Notes: generated from the letters alone by a model not told the origin. DNA of 15,156 bases from an uncultured Clostridia bacterium (GCA_934131055.1 CAKOZB010000020.1:1-15156); one strand, 5' to 3'; positions 7,827-14,980 are shown, counted from the first letter of the stretch. Program-made: numbers and translations.

Positions 7827-7963
7827 TACTAAAACTTAAATATATTTTTTCATTTTCGTCAAATTTCGCTTTATTTTTTACTTTTTATGTGGTATATTAA
7901 ATATTACATTTATTAGATAATAGTAATATAATATATAAACACAATATTTCCATATTTTGTTCA
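7827..7963. other. AT-rich divergent spacer between the mre operon and mecA
   Basis: Very AT-rich DNA between two divergent promoters. No coding frame with an SD site and no clear structured RNA. The stretch around 7910-7960 is rich in TAATATA-type runs that could serve as UP-like elements for the mecA promoter, but that is only a composition argument. Confidence 0.3.
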
Positions 7964-7992
7964 TTTAATTAGATATATTTTAGTAGTATAAT
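7964..7992 (+). promoter_or_regulatory. Probable sigma-A promoter of mecA
   Basis: A perfect -10 TATAAT at 7987-7992 with a weak -35 TTTAAT at 7964-7969, spacer 17. Transcription would start near 7999, leaving a very short leader of about 20 nt before the ATG at 8018, with AGGAGG at 8006-8011. The -10 is convincing and the -35 is not. Confidence 0.5.
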
Positions 7993-8017
7993 ATAAGTAT
8001 ATCTTAGGAGGTACTAA

Positions 8018-8638
8018 ATGAAGTTTGAGAAAATTAATGATGATAAAATAAAAATAACATTAAGTAGTGCAGATTTAGAAGCAAACGACTTAGATTTACA
8101 CTCTTTTATGTCAGACTCTAGTGAAACACAATCATTGTTCTTATCTGTTCTAGATAAAGCAAAAAAAGATTATGGTTTTATTACAGATAATTATCAGCTA
8201 AAAGTTGAAACATATGCTTTAGATAATGGAACATTTATGCTCACAATTACAAGAAGTCGTTCAAAAAATGAACCTGAAAGAAAAAAATTTAAAGTATCTA
8301 GAAAAGTTCCTAATATGTCAACAGCTTCTCTAATATATAGGTTCAATACATTCGAGGATTTTTGCAATTTTGCAGATTTTTTATCCACATCTGAGCTTGG
8401 AAATGTGGACAAAATTTCAAAATCTTCATTGCTATACTCGTATAATGATTACTACTATTTAATCTTTAACGACGTAAACGTGAAATTTCCTAATTTAAGG
8501 TCATTTTACTCTGCAATAACAGAGTTTGGTACATATATTGAATATTCTGATGCATTAGCTGCTAAATTGCATGAAACAGCAACACTTATAATAAAAAATC
8601 ATGTAGTAAAAGTTGCAACAAAGTACTTTGTAAAATAG
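8018..8638 (+). CDS. mecA: MecA adaptor protein for ClpC
   Basis: A 206-residue protein whose first residues (MKFEKINDDKIKITLSSADL) and C-terminal half (LIYRFNTFEDFCNFA, then YYLIF and the closing GTYIEYSDALAAKLHETATLI region) are typical of MecA. The N-terminal domain (about 1-80) binds substrates. The C-terminal domain (about 110-206) docks on ClpC and triggers its hexamer assembly, sending bound proteins to ClpCP. The linker between them is basic here (KNEPERKKFKVSRK) rather than strongly acidic. The ATG follows AGGAGG at ideal distance. It stands alone between a divergent promoter region and a terminator at 8643-8680. In bacilli the main target is ComK; clostridia generally lack ComK, so the substrates here are unknown. 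Confidence 0.92.
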   Translation: MKFEKINDDKIKITLSSADLEANDLDLHSFMSDSSETQSLFLSVLDKAKKDYGFITDNYQLKVETYALDNGTFMLTITRSRSKNEPERKKFKVSRKVPNMSTASLIYRFNTFEDFCNFADFLSTSELGNVDKISKSSLLYSYNDYYYLIFNDVNVKFPNLRSFYSAITEFGTYIEYSDALAAKLHETATLIIKNHVVKVATKYFVK

Positions 8639-8642
8639 AAAA

Positions 8643-8680
8643 AAACTTGGAGAATTTAACATTCTTCAAGTTTTTTTATT
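8643..8680. terminator. Bidirectional intrinsic terminator between mecA and the M23 gene
   Basis: AACTTGGAGAAT (8644-8655) pairs with ATTCTTCAAGTT (8661-8672) across a 5-nt TTAAC loop, with one G-U pair. T residues follow on the plus strand (8671-8677) and A residues precede it (8639-8645), so it works in both directions. It closes mecA on the plus strand and the peptidase gene on the minus strand. Confidence 0.9.
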
Positions 8681-8683
8681 ATT

Positions 8684-9658
8684 TTAATATACGTAGTTTT
8701 GCGGATTTTGTGCTATTCCATTTACTCTTATTTCAAAGTGTAAATGGTTTCCTGTTGAGTTTCCTGTGCTTCCTACTGTTGCTATTGCTTGTCCTTGTGA
8801 AACGTATTCTCCAACATTTACTAGCAATGATGTACAGTGCCCATAAACTGTTTGAACACCATTTCCATGTGATATCATTATATAATTACCATATCCTCCG
8901 CTGTACCCGTATTGTGATACTGTTACTGTTCCAGCAGCTGCTGCAACTATTTTTGTGCCTTTGCTTGCTCCTATATCTACACCTTTATGCGTTTTTCCCC
9001 ATCTTGAGCCAAATCTTGATGTTAGCGTTCCAGAAAGTGGTCTTATTAAGCTTATTCCTAAATTAACTTTTGCCCCTGTGTTTACTGATGAAGGCGGAAT
9101 TGCTGATCTACCTGTTGAAGCCACTTTTTTTACTACCACTTTTGGTTTTTCTTTGTATAAGCTTGCCACACAAGTTTCAACATCTGTGAATGTTGCTTCA
9201 CTTGTATTATATTTTTCTAATATTGTTATTTTATCACTATTTGTACTCTCTTTCTCTTTTAATTGTTTTACAATGTCCTCTGCATCTTCAAATTTAGATA
9301 CATAATATTTTTCTTCGCCATCTTCCAATATTGCATAATATCTATAATATGTAGTACCTTGTCCAACTATTTTATTATAAATTTCATCATCATTTGTCTG
9401 CACATCTTTTTTTAATAAGCATAATTTGTATTCTGGCATTGAGTCAATTTGAATAAAAGCTAAATTTGCTCCATCACCTTTTTGGATTGCATCATTTATT
9501 TTTGCTTGTAATTCACTCTTATTCTGGGTATATCCTATAAACTCTCCATTTAATGAAACTGAATATGTTGGTTTAAAAAAGTATACAATCATCATTCCAA
9601 TTATTACTACTGACAGTAAAATTAGTACTGCAAGCTTTATAGAACGCCTGATGTGCAT
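8684..9658 (-). CDS. Membrane-anchored M23 (LytM-type) peptidoglycan endopeptidase
   Basis: From the ATG at 9658 the protein has 324 residues. A basic start (MHIRRSIK) leads into one membrane helix (about 10-28). A lineage-variable extracellular region of about 170 residues follows, then a C-terminal M23 domain (about 205-320). The zinc and catalytic motifs are complete: HKGVD (His224, Asp228), YGH (His274) and HLH (His305, His307), with SRFGSR just before. Such enzymes cut peptide cross-bridges in the wall. The start is unclear. The in-frame TTG at 9715 lies upstream of the predicted transcription start. The only SD site (AAGGAG, 9697-9692) is 33 nt from the ATG and best spaced for ATC or ATA at 9685/9682. 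It is monocistronic, with its own promoter and a shared terminator. Confidence 0.88.
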   Translation of the reverse strand: MHIRRSIKLAVLILLSVVIIGMMIVYFFKPTYSVSLNGEFIGYTQNKSELQAKINDAIQKGDGANLAFIQIDSMPEYKLCLLKKDVQTNDDEIYNKIVGQGTTYYRYYAILEDGEEKYYVSKFEDAEDIVKQLKEKESTNSDKITILEKYNTSEATFTDVETCVASLYKEKPKVVVKKVASTGRSAIPPSSVNTGAKVNLGISLIRPLSGTLTSRFGSRWGKTHKGVDIGASKGTKIVAAAAGTVTVSQYGYSGGYGNYIMISHGNGVQTVYGHCTSLLVNVGEYVSQGQAIATVGSTGNSTGNHLHFEIRVNGIAQNPQNYVY

Positions 9659-9716
9659 AAAAGATTTTTTTAATACGTTTATGATAAACAACTCCTTCTT
9701 TATTATTATCAGCAAT

Positions 9717-9745
9717 ATTCTATATTAAAATGAAGGATTTTTCAA
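9717..9745 (-). promoter_or_regulatory. Sigma-A promoter of the M23 peptidase gene
   Basis: On the minus strand the -35 is TTGAAA (9745-9740) and the -10 is TAGAAT (9722-9717), spacer 17. The predicted transcription start near 9710 lies downstream of the TTG at 9715, which argues against that codon as the start of translation. Confidence 0.6.
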
Positions 9746-9790
9746 GTACTTTTTAAAATTTAAATAATTTAAAAAATTCACTTTGTTTGC

Positions 9791-9819
9791 TTGATTTATA
9801 CAGAAAAAGTTTGTATAAT
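9791..9819 (+). promoter_or_regulatory. Sigma-A promoter upstream of the GNAT gene
   Basis: TTGATT (9791-9796) and a perfect TATAAT (9814-9819), spacer 17. Transcription would begin near 9826, giving a leader of about 190 nt before the ATG at 10014. That is long for such a small gene, and the leader contains several inverted repeats. Confidence 0.65.
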
Positions 9820-9824
9820 TACAC

Positions 9825-9935
9825 AAGATAATCAAAACAGAGTGTGGTCGCTTATCTTTTCTAAATTTAGTAAACTCAGAAAAGTCAATAAAGTCAATAA
9901 TTTTCGAAACAGCATATTAATTTTGTTTTGATTTT
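9825..9935 (+). ncRNA. Possible structured leader or small RNA upstream of the acetyltransferase
   Basis: Three perfect complementarities lie in the predicted leader. A is AAGATAA (9825-9831) with TTATCTT (9852-9858). B is CTTTTCT (9856-9862) with AGAAAAG (9878-9884). C is AATCAAAAC (9830-9838) with GTTTTGATT (9925-9933), which is followed by a short T run. A overlaps B by three bases and C by two, so they compete. The 8-base unit GTCAATAA occurs twice (9884-9891, 9893-9900). This could be a regulatory leader, a small RNA ending near 9935, or chance in AT-rich DNA. I match it to no known riboswitch. Confidence 0.3.
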
Positions 9936-10013
9936 TAATACAATTATTAATTTATAATAACAATAAAAATTATATGAAATACTCTAAACTATACTACAGG
10001 GGAGGTACACAAT

Positions 10014-10454
10014 ATGGAGCAAGTACAAATATTAAAAGCCACTAAAAAACACAAAGAATTTATAATACATGCAAACCAAATGATAGACAATATCAATGGT
10101 ACATCCACCGTTAGTAATTTAGAATTAAATATAGATACCGATTATTTTTGTGACAACCCAAAGTTTCAATGTTTAATAGCAGAATTTAACAACAAGCCTG
10201 TTGGAATGATTTTATACTCTTATTTCTATTGGGCTAGTGACGGTGAGGTATTATGGATTTCTCAAATGTTTGTTGAAGAAGAATATAGAAAAAATGGTAT
10301 ATTTTTTAAATTAGTTGAAAAATTAAAAAAAGAAAATAAAAATATTAAAATTGTTTCTTGTGCTACTGGAAATGAAAATAAAAAAATGCAAAGAATATTA
10401 CAATATTATAATGCACATGAAATAAATTTAAAGTTTTATTATAAGATACTATAA
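10014..10454 (+). CDS. GNAT family N-acetyltransferase
   Basis: A 146-residue protein with the GNAT core. KPVGMILYSYFYW (61-73) fits the paired strands, and WISQMFVEEEYRKNGIFFKLV (81-101) carries the acetyl-CoA motif A, with R92-K-N-G95-I at the pyrophosphate loop. It probably transfers an acetyl group from acetyl-CoA to an amine. The substrate cannot be told from the sequence, and no resistance-gene signature is visible. The ATG follows a strong GGGGAGG site. The gene is single, with its own promoter and a shared terminator after it. Its codons are extremely A-rich (long AAA runs), consistent with the AT-rich flanks. Confidence 0.8.
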   Translation: MEQVQILKATKKHKEFIIHANQMIDNINGTSTVSNLELNIDTDYFCDNPKFQCLIAEFNNKPVGMILYSYFYWASDGEVLWISQMFVEEEYRKNGIFFKLVEKLKKENKNIKIVSCATGNENKKMQRILQYYNAHEINLKFYYKIL

Positions 10455-10495
10455 AAATCACACATTGTTCAATGCCAAATATCGATTTAGTTATT

Positions 10496-10537
10496 TATAA
10501 AAAGAGCAGTCCTATTATTAGGTTTCTGCCCTTTTTC
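10496..10537. terminator. Bidirectional terminator between the GNAT gene and the coat genes
   Basis: AAAAGAGCAG, a CCTA/TAGG inner stem and CTGCCCTTTT form a hairpin with small internal loops. T runs are present on both strands (CCCTTTTTCTTT on plus, CTCTTTTTAT on minus). The minus-strand stop at 10539 abuts it and the plus-strand stop is 45-50 nt away, so it likely ends both units. Confidence 0.8.
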
Positions 10538-10538
10538 T

Positions 10539-10781
10539 TTATTGCAATTCATTTTTTACTGTTAGTATTTCTGTTGGTGTTGCTGATTGTGCTGGTTTGT
10601 AGTAGCCTTTTGTTTGTGCTACTTTGAATAGTTCGTATTGAAAGCTTTCATCATTATTTCTTATTTGTTGTATTGTTTGTCTTAATTGCATATTTTCTGC
10701 TTCTGATATTACTCCTTGATAAGTTTTTAGACCAGATTTTACGCCTTCTAGTATATCGTTTACCATTGTTTTCTCATCCAT
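10539..10781 (-). CDS. CotF-like spore coat protein
   Basis: An 80-residue protein from the ATG at 10781. MVNDILEGVKSGLKTYQGVI, then QLRQTIQQIRNNDESFQYELF and KGYYKPA are the conserved features of the small CotF-type coat family in clostridia: two helices, then a short tail. A longer in-frame ATG at 10796 exists, but its first bases ATGGAGG contain the SD site for the ATG at 10781 (GGAGG, 8 nt spacing), so the shorter form is preferred. It lies 18 nt after its partner coat-type gene, and the shared transcript ends at the terminator at 10496-10537. Expected role: outer spore layers, expressed late in the mother cell. This implies a spore former. Confidence 0.82.
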   Translation of the reverse strand: MDEKTMVNDILEGVKSGLKTYQGVISEAENMQLRQTIQQIRNNDESFQYELFKVAQTKGYYKPAQSATPTEILTVKNELQ

Positions 10782-10799
10782 TTTCGTATCCTCCATAAC

Positions 10800-10988
10800 T
10801 TAAATATTTAAAAATGACATTAGTTTTTGCTTTGTGTTTAAAGCATCTTGTGCTGATTTTGTGAATATTTGCTTTATTTGTGGATCTACTGCTTGTGAAG
10901 CATATGTGTTTAATTTTTGATAATTTGTTTCATGTGCGCCTATCAAATGGCGTAAATTTTGTAATTCGATTTGAGTTAAATTTGCCAT
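10800..10988 (-). CDS. Small coat-type helical protein, partner of the CotF-like gene
   Basis: A 62-residue, mostly helical protein: IELQNLRHLIGAHETNYQKLN then QIKQIFTKSAQDALNTKQKL. It looks like the short companion proteins that accompany CotF-like genes in clostridia, with a ferritin-like two-helix pattern and the DPQIKQIF segment. No membrane helix or signal peptide. The ATG at 10988 is preceded by GGAAAGGAAG. The start codon and the SD site lie in the arm and the loop, respectively, of a large hairpin (10978-11037), which suggests translational control. The function is inferred from family resemblance and from the neighbouring coat gene. Confidence 0.7.
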   Translation of the reverse strand: MANLTQIELQNLRHLIGAHETNYQKLNTYASQAVDPQIKQIFTKSAQDALNTKQKLMSFLNI

Positions 10989-11037
10989 AATTAAAAACTT
11001 CCTTTCCTAAGGTTTATGTTTTTATTATGGCAAATTT
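10978..11037 (-). promoter_or_regulatory. Hairpin sequestering the start codon of the first coat gene
   Basis: The arm at 10978-10998 (21 nt) and the arm at 11018-11037 (20 nt) are exact reverse complements except for one extra base. Fourteen consecutive pairs include the start codon ATG (10988-10986), then come one bulge and further A-T and G-C pairs. The 19-nt loop holds the SD purines. In an mRNA read from upstream (for example from pcrA) the ATG would be buried. An mRNA starting inside the structure would be free. The length and perfection make chance unlikely. Confidence 0.6.
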
Positions 11038-11056
11038 TCATTTTTTTATTCATTTA

Positions 11057-11090
11057 TTTTGTATGTTTTTTATTTTGTTTGTATGTTTTG
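11057..11090. repeat. Direct repeat upstream of the coat genes
   Basis: TTGTATGTTTT occurs twice, 20 nt apart (around 11059-11069 and 11079-11089). On the minus strand each reads AAAACATACAA, which resembles the CATA-type -10 of mother-cell sigma factors (sigma-E or sigma-K). This is a weak clue that one or both are sporulation promoters for the coat pair. I could not place a convincing -35. Confidence 0.25.
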
Positions 11091-11110
11091 TTTTTCTTGA
11101 TTTTAGCAAT

Positions 11111-13432
11111 TTATCCTATTATTTCCAAACCAGCAAATTTTGCCATTAATCTCTTGTGTCCAGCTTTATCGAATTCTAGGTCCACCTTTACATCATTGCC
11201 TTCTTGCTCTAATTTTGTTATTGTTCCTTCTCCGAATTTTTTATGGTAAACACGTTGTCCAACTTGATATTTTGATAAATCTACCTCGTTTGTTTGATTG
11301 TTTTGTTTTATTGAATTTAAGAAGCTTTCTGCGGTTCTATATTGATATTCAGATTTTGTTCCTTGTTCTCCAATTGTTTTTGCAACAGCAGATTTATCTT
11401 CTTCGCTCATTTTGAATGTTTTTACTGTTTGTCCTTTTCCATAGCTCCATCTATATCCATAGTCTTTAAATTCTTCCTTATCTACGGATTTTCTTTCTAC
11501 AACTTCTGCGTATCCTTCTAGTAATTCTTCTGGAATTTCTTTTACAAATCTTGATACTTGATTGTAGCTGGTTGAACCAAATATTGTTCTATGTTTTGCA
11601 CACGTTAAATATAAGTATTGTTTTGCTCTTGTTATTCCAACATAGAATAGACGTCTCTCTTCTTCTAATGCTTGTGGCTCTCCTATAGATTTGTAGCCAG
11701 GAAATATTCCTTCTTCCATTCCAACCAAAAATACAACTGGGAATTCAAGTCCTTTTGCACTGTGTAAAGTCATTAATGTTATTGAGTTATCTTGGTCTTC
11801 CATTCCATCTATATCACTTGAAAGTGTGATGTTTTCTAAGAATTCGGCTAATGTGTTGTCTGCTGATTCTTCTTCGAATTCTATTGCAACTGTTAAGAAT
11901 TCTTCTAAGTTTTCTATTCTGGTTTCAGCCTCTACACTGTTTTCATTTTCTAAAGCTTTTGTATATCCAGTTTTATTAAGAGTTTCTTTTATTAAATCTG
12001 ATATTTTAAGTTCATCTTTTTTTGACTTCAAATATTCAATTTGTTCTATAAAATCTCTAGAGTTTGAGAATACCCTTGTTAATCCATATTCTTGTGCATT
12101 TCTTATAATTTCATACATAGAGTTACCTGTTTTGTCTGAAATTTCTTGAATTTGGTCTATGCTTGTCTTTCCAATTCCACGTTTTGGCTCATTTATAATT
12201 CTCTTTAAAGATAGATTATCTGCAGAATTATGTATTAACCTTAAATATGCAATTATGTCTTTTATTTCTTTTCTTTCATAGAACTTTAAGCCACCAATAA
12301 CCTTGTATGGAATGCCTTCTCTCATAAGAATATCTTCTATTGCTCTTGATTGAGCATTCATCCTATATAAAATTGTGAAATTAGAATTTTTGTAATATTC
12401 TTCTGTTTTTAAATGGTTTATTTGCTCTACAATGTATCTGCCCTCGTCGTATTCATCTTCTCCACAATATATGCAAGGCAAGTGTCCTTCTTCGTTTTCT
12501 GTCCATAGCTTCTTGTCGTATTTGTTTTCATTGTGCTTTATTACTGCATTTGCAGCTTTTAATATATTTCCTGTACATCTGTAGTTTTGCTCTAGTTTGA
12601 TAATTCTTGTTCCTGGGAAATCTCTTTCGAAGTTTAATATATTAGAAATATCTGCACCTCTAAAACTATATATTCCCTGGTCATTATCACCAACAGCGGT
12701 AACATTTCCATACTTTGATGCCAATAATGATACAAGTGTAAATTGAGCCTTGTTTGTATCCTGATACTCATCAACTAAAATATACTTAAATTTTTCTGTG
12801 TAATAATCTAAAACATCTGGATTCTCACTTAGTATTTTTATAGTAAAGTTGATGATATCATCAAAATCTATCGCATTATTCTCTCTTAATCTTCTTTGAT
12901 ATTGCTCATAAATTTCTGCAATTTTCTCTTTTCTAAAGTCTCCTGCATATTTTACACCATAAGCTTTTGGCTCAAGCATTTCATTTTTTCCATTGCTGAT
13001 TTCAGATAAAACTCCTCTGTCTGTAAATATTTTATCATCTACTTTTAGAGTTTTTAAACACTCTTTTATTAATGTTTTTTGATCAGATGTATCGAAAATA
13101 ACAAAGTCTGTTTTATATCCAATTCTATCTATGTATCTTCTTAAAATACGCACACAAATAGAGTGGAATGTTCCCATCCATAAATCTTTTGCCGCGTCTC
13201 CAATAAGCTTCTCTATTCTCTCTTTCATCTCATTTGCGGCCTTGTTTGTAAAAGTAATCGCAAGTATATTCCATGGCTTAATTCCACTTTCTATATCATA
13301 TGCAATCTTATGTGTTAATACTTTTGTTTTTCCACTTCCTGCACCAGCAATTACTAAGCATGGTCCATCTGTGGCAAGCACAGCCTCTTTTTGCTTGTCA
13401 TTCAATCCATTTATTAATTCTTCTTTATTCAT
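11111..13432 (-). CDS. pcrA: ATP-dependent DNA helicase PcrA (UvrD/Rep family)
   Basis: A superfamily 1A 3'-5' helicase of 773 residues from the ATG at 13432. Motifs in order: Q motif (LNDKQKEAV), Walker A AGAGSGKT (29-36), motif Ia (ITFTNKAANEM), DEYQDT motif II (221-226), GDNDQGIYSFRGAD motif III (248-261), QNYRC motif IV, TLHSAKGLEFPVVF motif V and RRLFYVGITRAK motif VI. The C-terminal end has the PcrA-type VGQRVYHKKFGEGTI domain, which in Bacillus contacts RNA polymerase. It unwinds DNA in repair, removes RecA and helps replication past transcription. The start was chosen because GAGGAAGG lies 7 nt before this ATG; a TTG at 13462 would add 10 residues but would put that site inside the gene. 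ligA, a frequent neighbour in Firmicutes, is absent here. Confidence 0.96.
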   Translation of the reverse strand: MNKEELINGLNDKQKEAVLATDGPCLVIAGAGSGKTKVLTHKIAYDIESGIKPWNILAITFTNKAANEMKERIEKLIGDAAKDLWMGTFHSICVRILRRYIDRIGYKTDFVIFDTSDQKTLIKECLKTLKVDDKIFTDRGVLSEISNGKNEMLEPKAYGVKYAGDFRKEKIAEIYEQYQRRLRENNAIDFDDIINFTIKILSENPDVLDYYTEKFKYILVDEYQDTNKAQFTLVSLLASKYGNVTAVGDNDQGIYSFRGADISNILNFERDFPGTRIIKLEQNYRCTGNILKAANAVIKHNENKYDKKLWTENEEGHLPCIYCGEDEYDEGRYIVEQINHLKTEEYYKNSNFTILYRMNAQSRAIEDILMREGIPYKVIGGLKFYERKEIKDIIAYLRLIHNSADNLSLKRIINEPKRGIGKTSIDQIQEISDKTGNSMYEIIRNAQEYGLTRVFSNSRDFIEQIEYLKSKKDELKISDLIKETLNKTGYTKALENENSVEAETRIENLEEFLTVAIEFEEESADNTLAEFLENITLSSDIDGMEDQDNSITLMTLHSAKGLEFPVVFLVGMEEGIFPGYKSIGEPQALEEERRLFYVGITRAKQYLYLTCAKHRTIFGSTSYNQVSRFVKEIPEELLEGYAEVVERKSVDKEEFKDYGYRWSYGKGQTVKTFKMSEEDKSAVAKTIGEQGTKSEYQYRTAESFLNSIKQNNQTNEVDLSKYQVGQRVYHKKFGEGTITKLEQEGNDVKVDLEFDKAGHKRLMAKFAGLEIIG

Positions 13433-13461
13433 CTCTATACCTTCCTCATGTTCAAAAATCA

Positions 13462-13512
13462 ATTATAGAATTTCATAAAAAACTATTACTATCTTAATCT
13501 TTGAATAGTCAA
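13462..13512 (-). promoter_or_regulatory. Candidate promoter region of pcrA
   Basis: Two partial matches on the minus strand. One is a perfect TATAAT (13467-13462) with a poor -35. The other is TTGACT (13512-13507) with TAATAG (13488-13483), spacer 18. Either would give a short leader before the ATG at 13432. I cannot choose between them. Confidence 0.4.
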
Positions 13513-13584
13513 AATCTAAATTTTTCTAGCTCTTGCACTGAACGTTATTTCTATTTTTATAAAAATTCGATATTAAATATAAAC

Positions 13585-14061
13585 TTATGCCTTTGTAATT
13601 TTCTCTACAATTAACTCTAGAGCATCATATATTTCTTTTGCACATTTTCTATATACATCAGCAGGATATCCCCATGGGTCATCTATGTCTTTGTCTTGTA
13701 CATCTGGTCCATATGCGTATTCTTTTATTGTGAATATTCTATGAGCAAGCTCTGGATACATATACTCCAATGTAGTTAGATGAGCATGTGTGGCACACAA
13801 AATCAAATCCATATCTTTTATATTTGTATTTTTAACATTTACAGATTGATGATTTAATAAATTTACATCATAATTTTCTTTCATTACCATTATTGCCTCA
13901 TCTGTTGAATATTCACCTGTCGATGCACGAAGTCCAGCAGAGCATACATTTATATCTGTTATTCCTTTATCTTCTAGCATTTTCTTCATCATGCCTTCTG
14001 CCATAGCACTTCTACATGTGTTTCCAGTACATATAAACATTATATTTTTTATTTGTTCCAT
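13585..14061 (-). CDS. ywlE: YwlE-type protein arginine phosphatase (low molecular weight phosphatase family)
   Basis: A 158-residue low-molecular-weight phosphatase. The P-loop CTGNTCRS (11-18) supplies nucleophile Cys11 and Arg17, and the general acid is Asp128 in DDPWG (127-131). Threonine at position 15, where tyrosine phosphatases usually have isoleucine, is the residue that marks the YwlE arginine phosphatases. FTIKEYAYG (110-118) also resembles YwlE. It would remove phosphate from arginine residues placed by the McsB kinase and so oppose marking of proteins for ClpCP. A strong GGAGG precedes the ATG. It is flanked by about 150-nt gaps and is probably transcribed alone. A general tyrosine phosphatase is the alternative. 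mcsB is not in the window. Confidence 0.85.
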   Translation of the reverse strand: MEQIKNIMFICTGNTCRSAMAEGMMKKMLEDKGITDINVCSAGLRASTGEYSTDEAIMVMKENYDVNLLNHQSVNVKNTNIKDMDLILCATHAHLTTLEYMYPELAHRIFTIKEYAYGPDVQDKDIDDPWGYPADVYRKCAKEIYDALELIVEKITKA

Positions 14062-14092
14062 GTGTTGATTCCTCCAATATTTTTCTAACGAT

Positions 14093-14122
14093 AGTATATA
14101 ACATTTGGGTGGGTTTAATCAA
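14093..14122 (-). promoter_or_regulatory. Probable promoter of the ywlE-type gene
   Basis: On the minus strand, TTGATT (14122-14117) and TATACT (14098-14093) with an 18-nt spacer. Transcription would start near 14086, about 25 nt before the ATG at 14061. The spacer is one longer than ideal. Confidence 0.45.
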
Positions 14123-14221
14123 GGTTTATGCTTGATATATTTAATGAATTTTCACACTCTGCTAATAATCATAATAGTTTTACTAGTTTATTAACTAAGT
14201 TGTTATATTTTCATTTTTTAA

Positions 14222-14980
14222 TTATATATTTACCGCAATTAACCCTAATACAAATCCAATTATTGTTCCTATGGTACTTGCTTTTCCTTCATAAATTTTA
14301 TTAGATTCAGGGATTAATTCTCCCGAAACTATGTACAGCATTGCTCCAGCCGCAAAGCTTAGGCACACAGCGATTACAGCTTGCGATATTCCACCAATTA
14401 TTTTTCCAATTAGTGCTCCTATTCCTGTTGTTACTCCAGAAAGAATTACATAATATAGGACTTTAGACGTTTTCATTCCTCCATTTTTCATCGGCACAGC
14501 CATTGAAATTCCTTCTGGTATATCATGTATACATATTGCGATTGCAAGAGAATAACCTAACGTTAGTGAGGCTCCAAAGCCAGAACCTATTGCAAGTCCT
14601 TCCGGAAAATTATGTATTGCTAAGCCTATACTTGTTACAATTCCTGCTCTTAATAAATCTTTTTTATTTTCTTCTTTTACGCTTCTTAACATTTGAGAAT
14701 TTTCTGTAAACTTTTTATCAACTAAATAATTACAAATTATCATACAAAATATACCTAATGCTATTCCTAAAATAACATTAATTATAGACGCAATTTTTAA
14801 AGCTTCTGGAATTAAATCAAAACTTAATATAGAGGTCATTAGTCCTCCTGCTAATGACAGAATAAAACTTAATATTTTATTTGATGGATTTTGAAATCTT
14901 ACACCTATTATTCCACCTAAGGTTGTGCCAAATGTGCCAAAAAACAAACCAAGCATTGTAACTTTTAATAAATCGTACAT
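14222..14980 (-). CDS. ZIP family divalent metal transporter
   Basis: A 252-residue membrane protein with about eight helices. It carries the two ZIP metal-binding signatures HNFPEG (123-128, helix 4) and HDIPEG (152-157, helix 5), and a further conserved SGELIPES near 219-226. A short charged cytoplasmic loop (about 87-108, KEENKK) lies between helices 3 and 4. ZIP proteins carry zinc, and sometimes iron or manganese, into the cytoplasm; the bacterial model is ZupT. The sequence cannot fix which metal. The ATG follows TAGGAG. There is no clear terminator after it and no strong promoter in the 105 nt before it. I see no Zur or Fur box that I can defend. Confidence 0.93.
   Translation of the reverse strand: MYDLLKVTMLGLFFGTFGTTLGGIIGVRFQNPSNKILSFILSLAGGLMTSILSFDLIPEALKIASIINVILGIALGIFCMIICNYLVDKKFTENSQMLRSVKEENKKDLLRAGIVTSIGLAIHNFPEGLAIGSGFGASLTLGYSLAIAICIHDIPEGISMAVPMKNGGMKTSKVLYYVILSGVTTGIGALIGKIIGGISQAVIAVCLSFAAGAMLYIVSGELIPESNKIYEGKASTIGTIIGFVLGLIAVNI

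Noticed and set aside
8647-9066. 139-residue plus-strand Leu/Phe-rich frame after mecA
   Set aside because: Begins inside the terminator and runs antisense to the catalytic M23 domain, whose motifs show which strand is coding.
10781-10796. Upstream ATG at 10796 as the start of the CotF-like gene
   Set aside because: Its first bases contain the GGAGG site properly spaced for the ATG at 10781.
13433-13462. TTG at 13462 as the start of pcrA
   Set aside because: The SD site GAGGAAGG lies inside the extension and is placed for the ATG at 13432; the added residues are not part of the PcrA pattern.
14140-14210. Possible terminator after the ZIP transporter gene
   Set aside because: The ACTTAGTT/AACTAGT pairing is short, has a bulge and is not followed by a T run on the minus strand.
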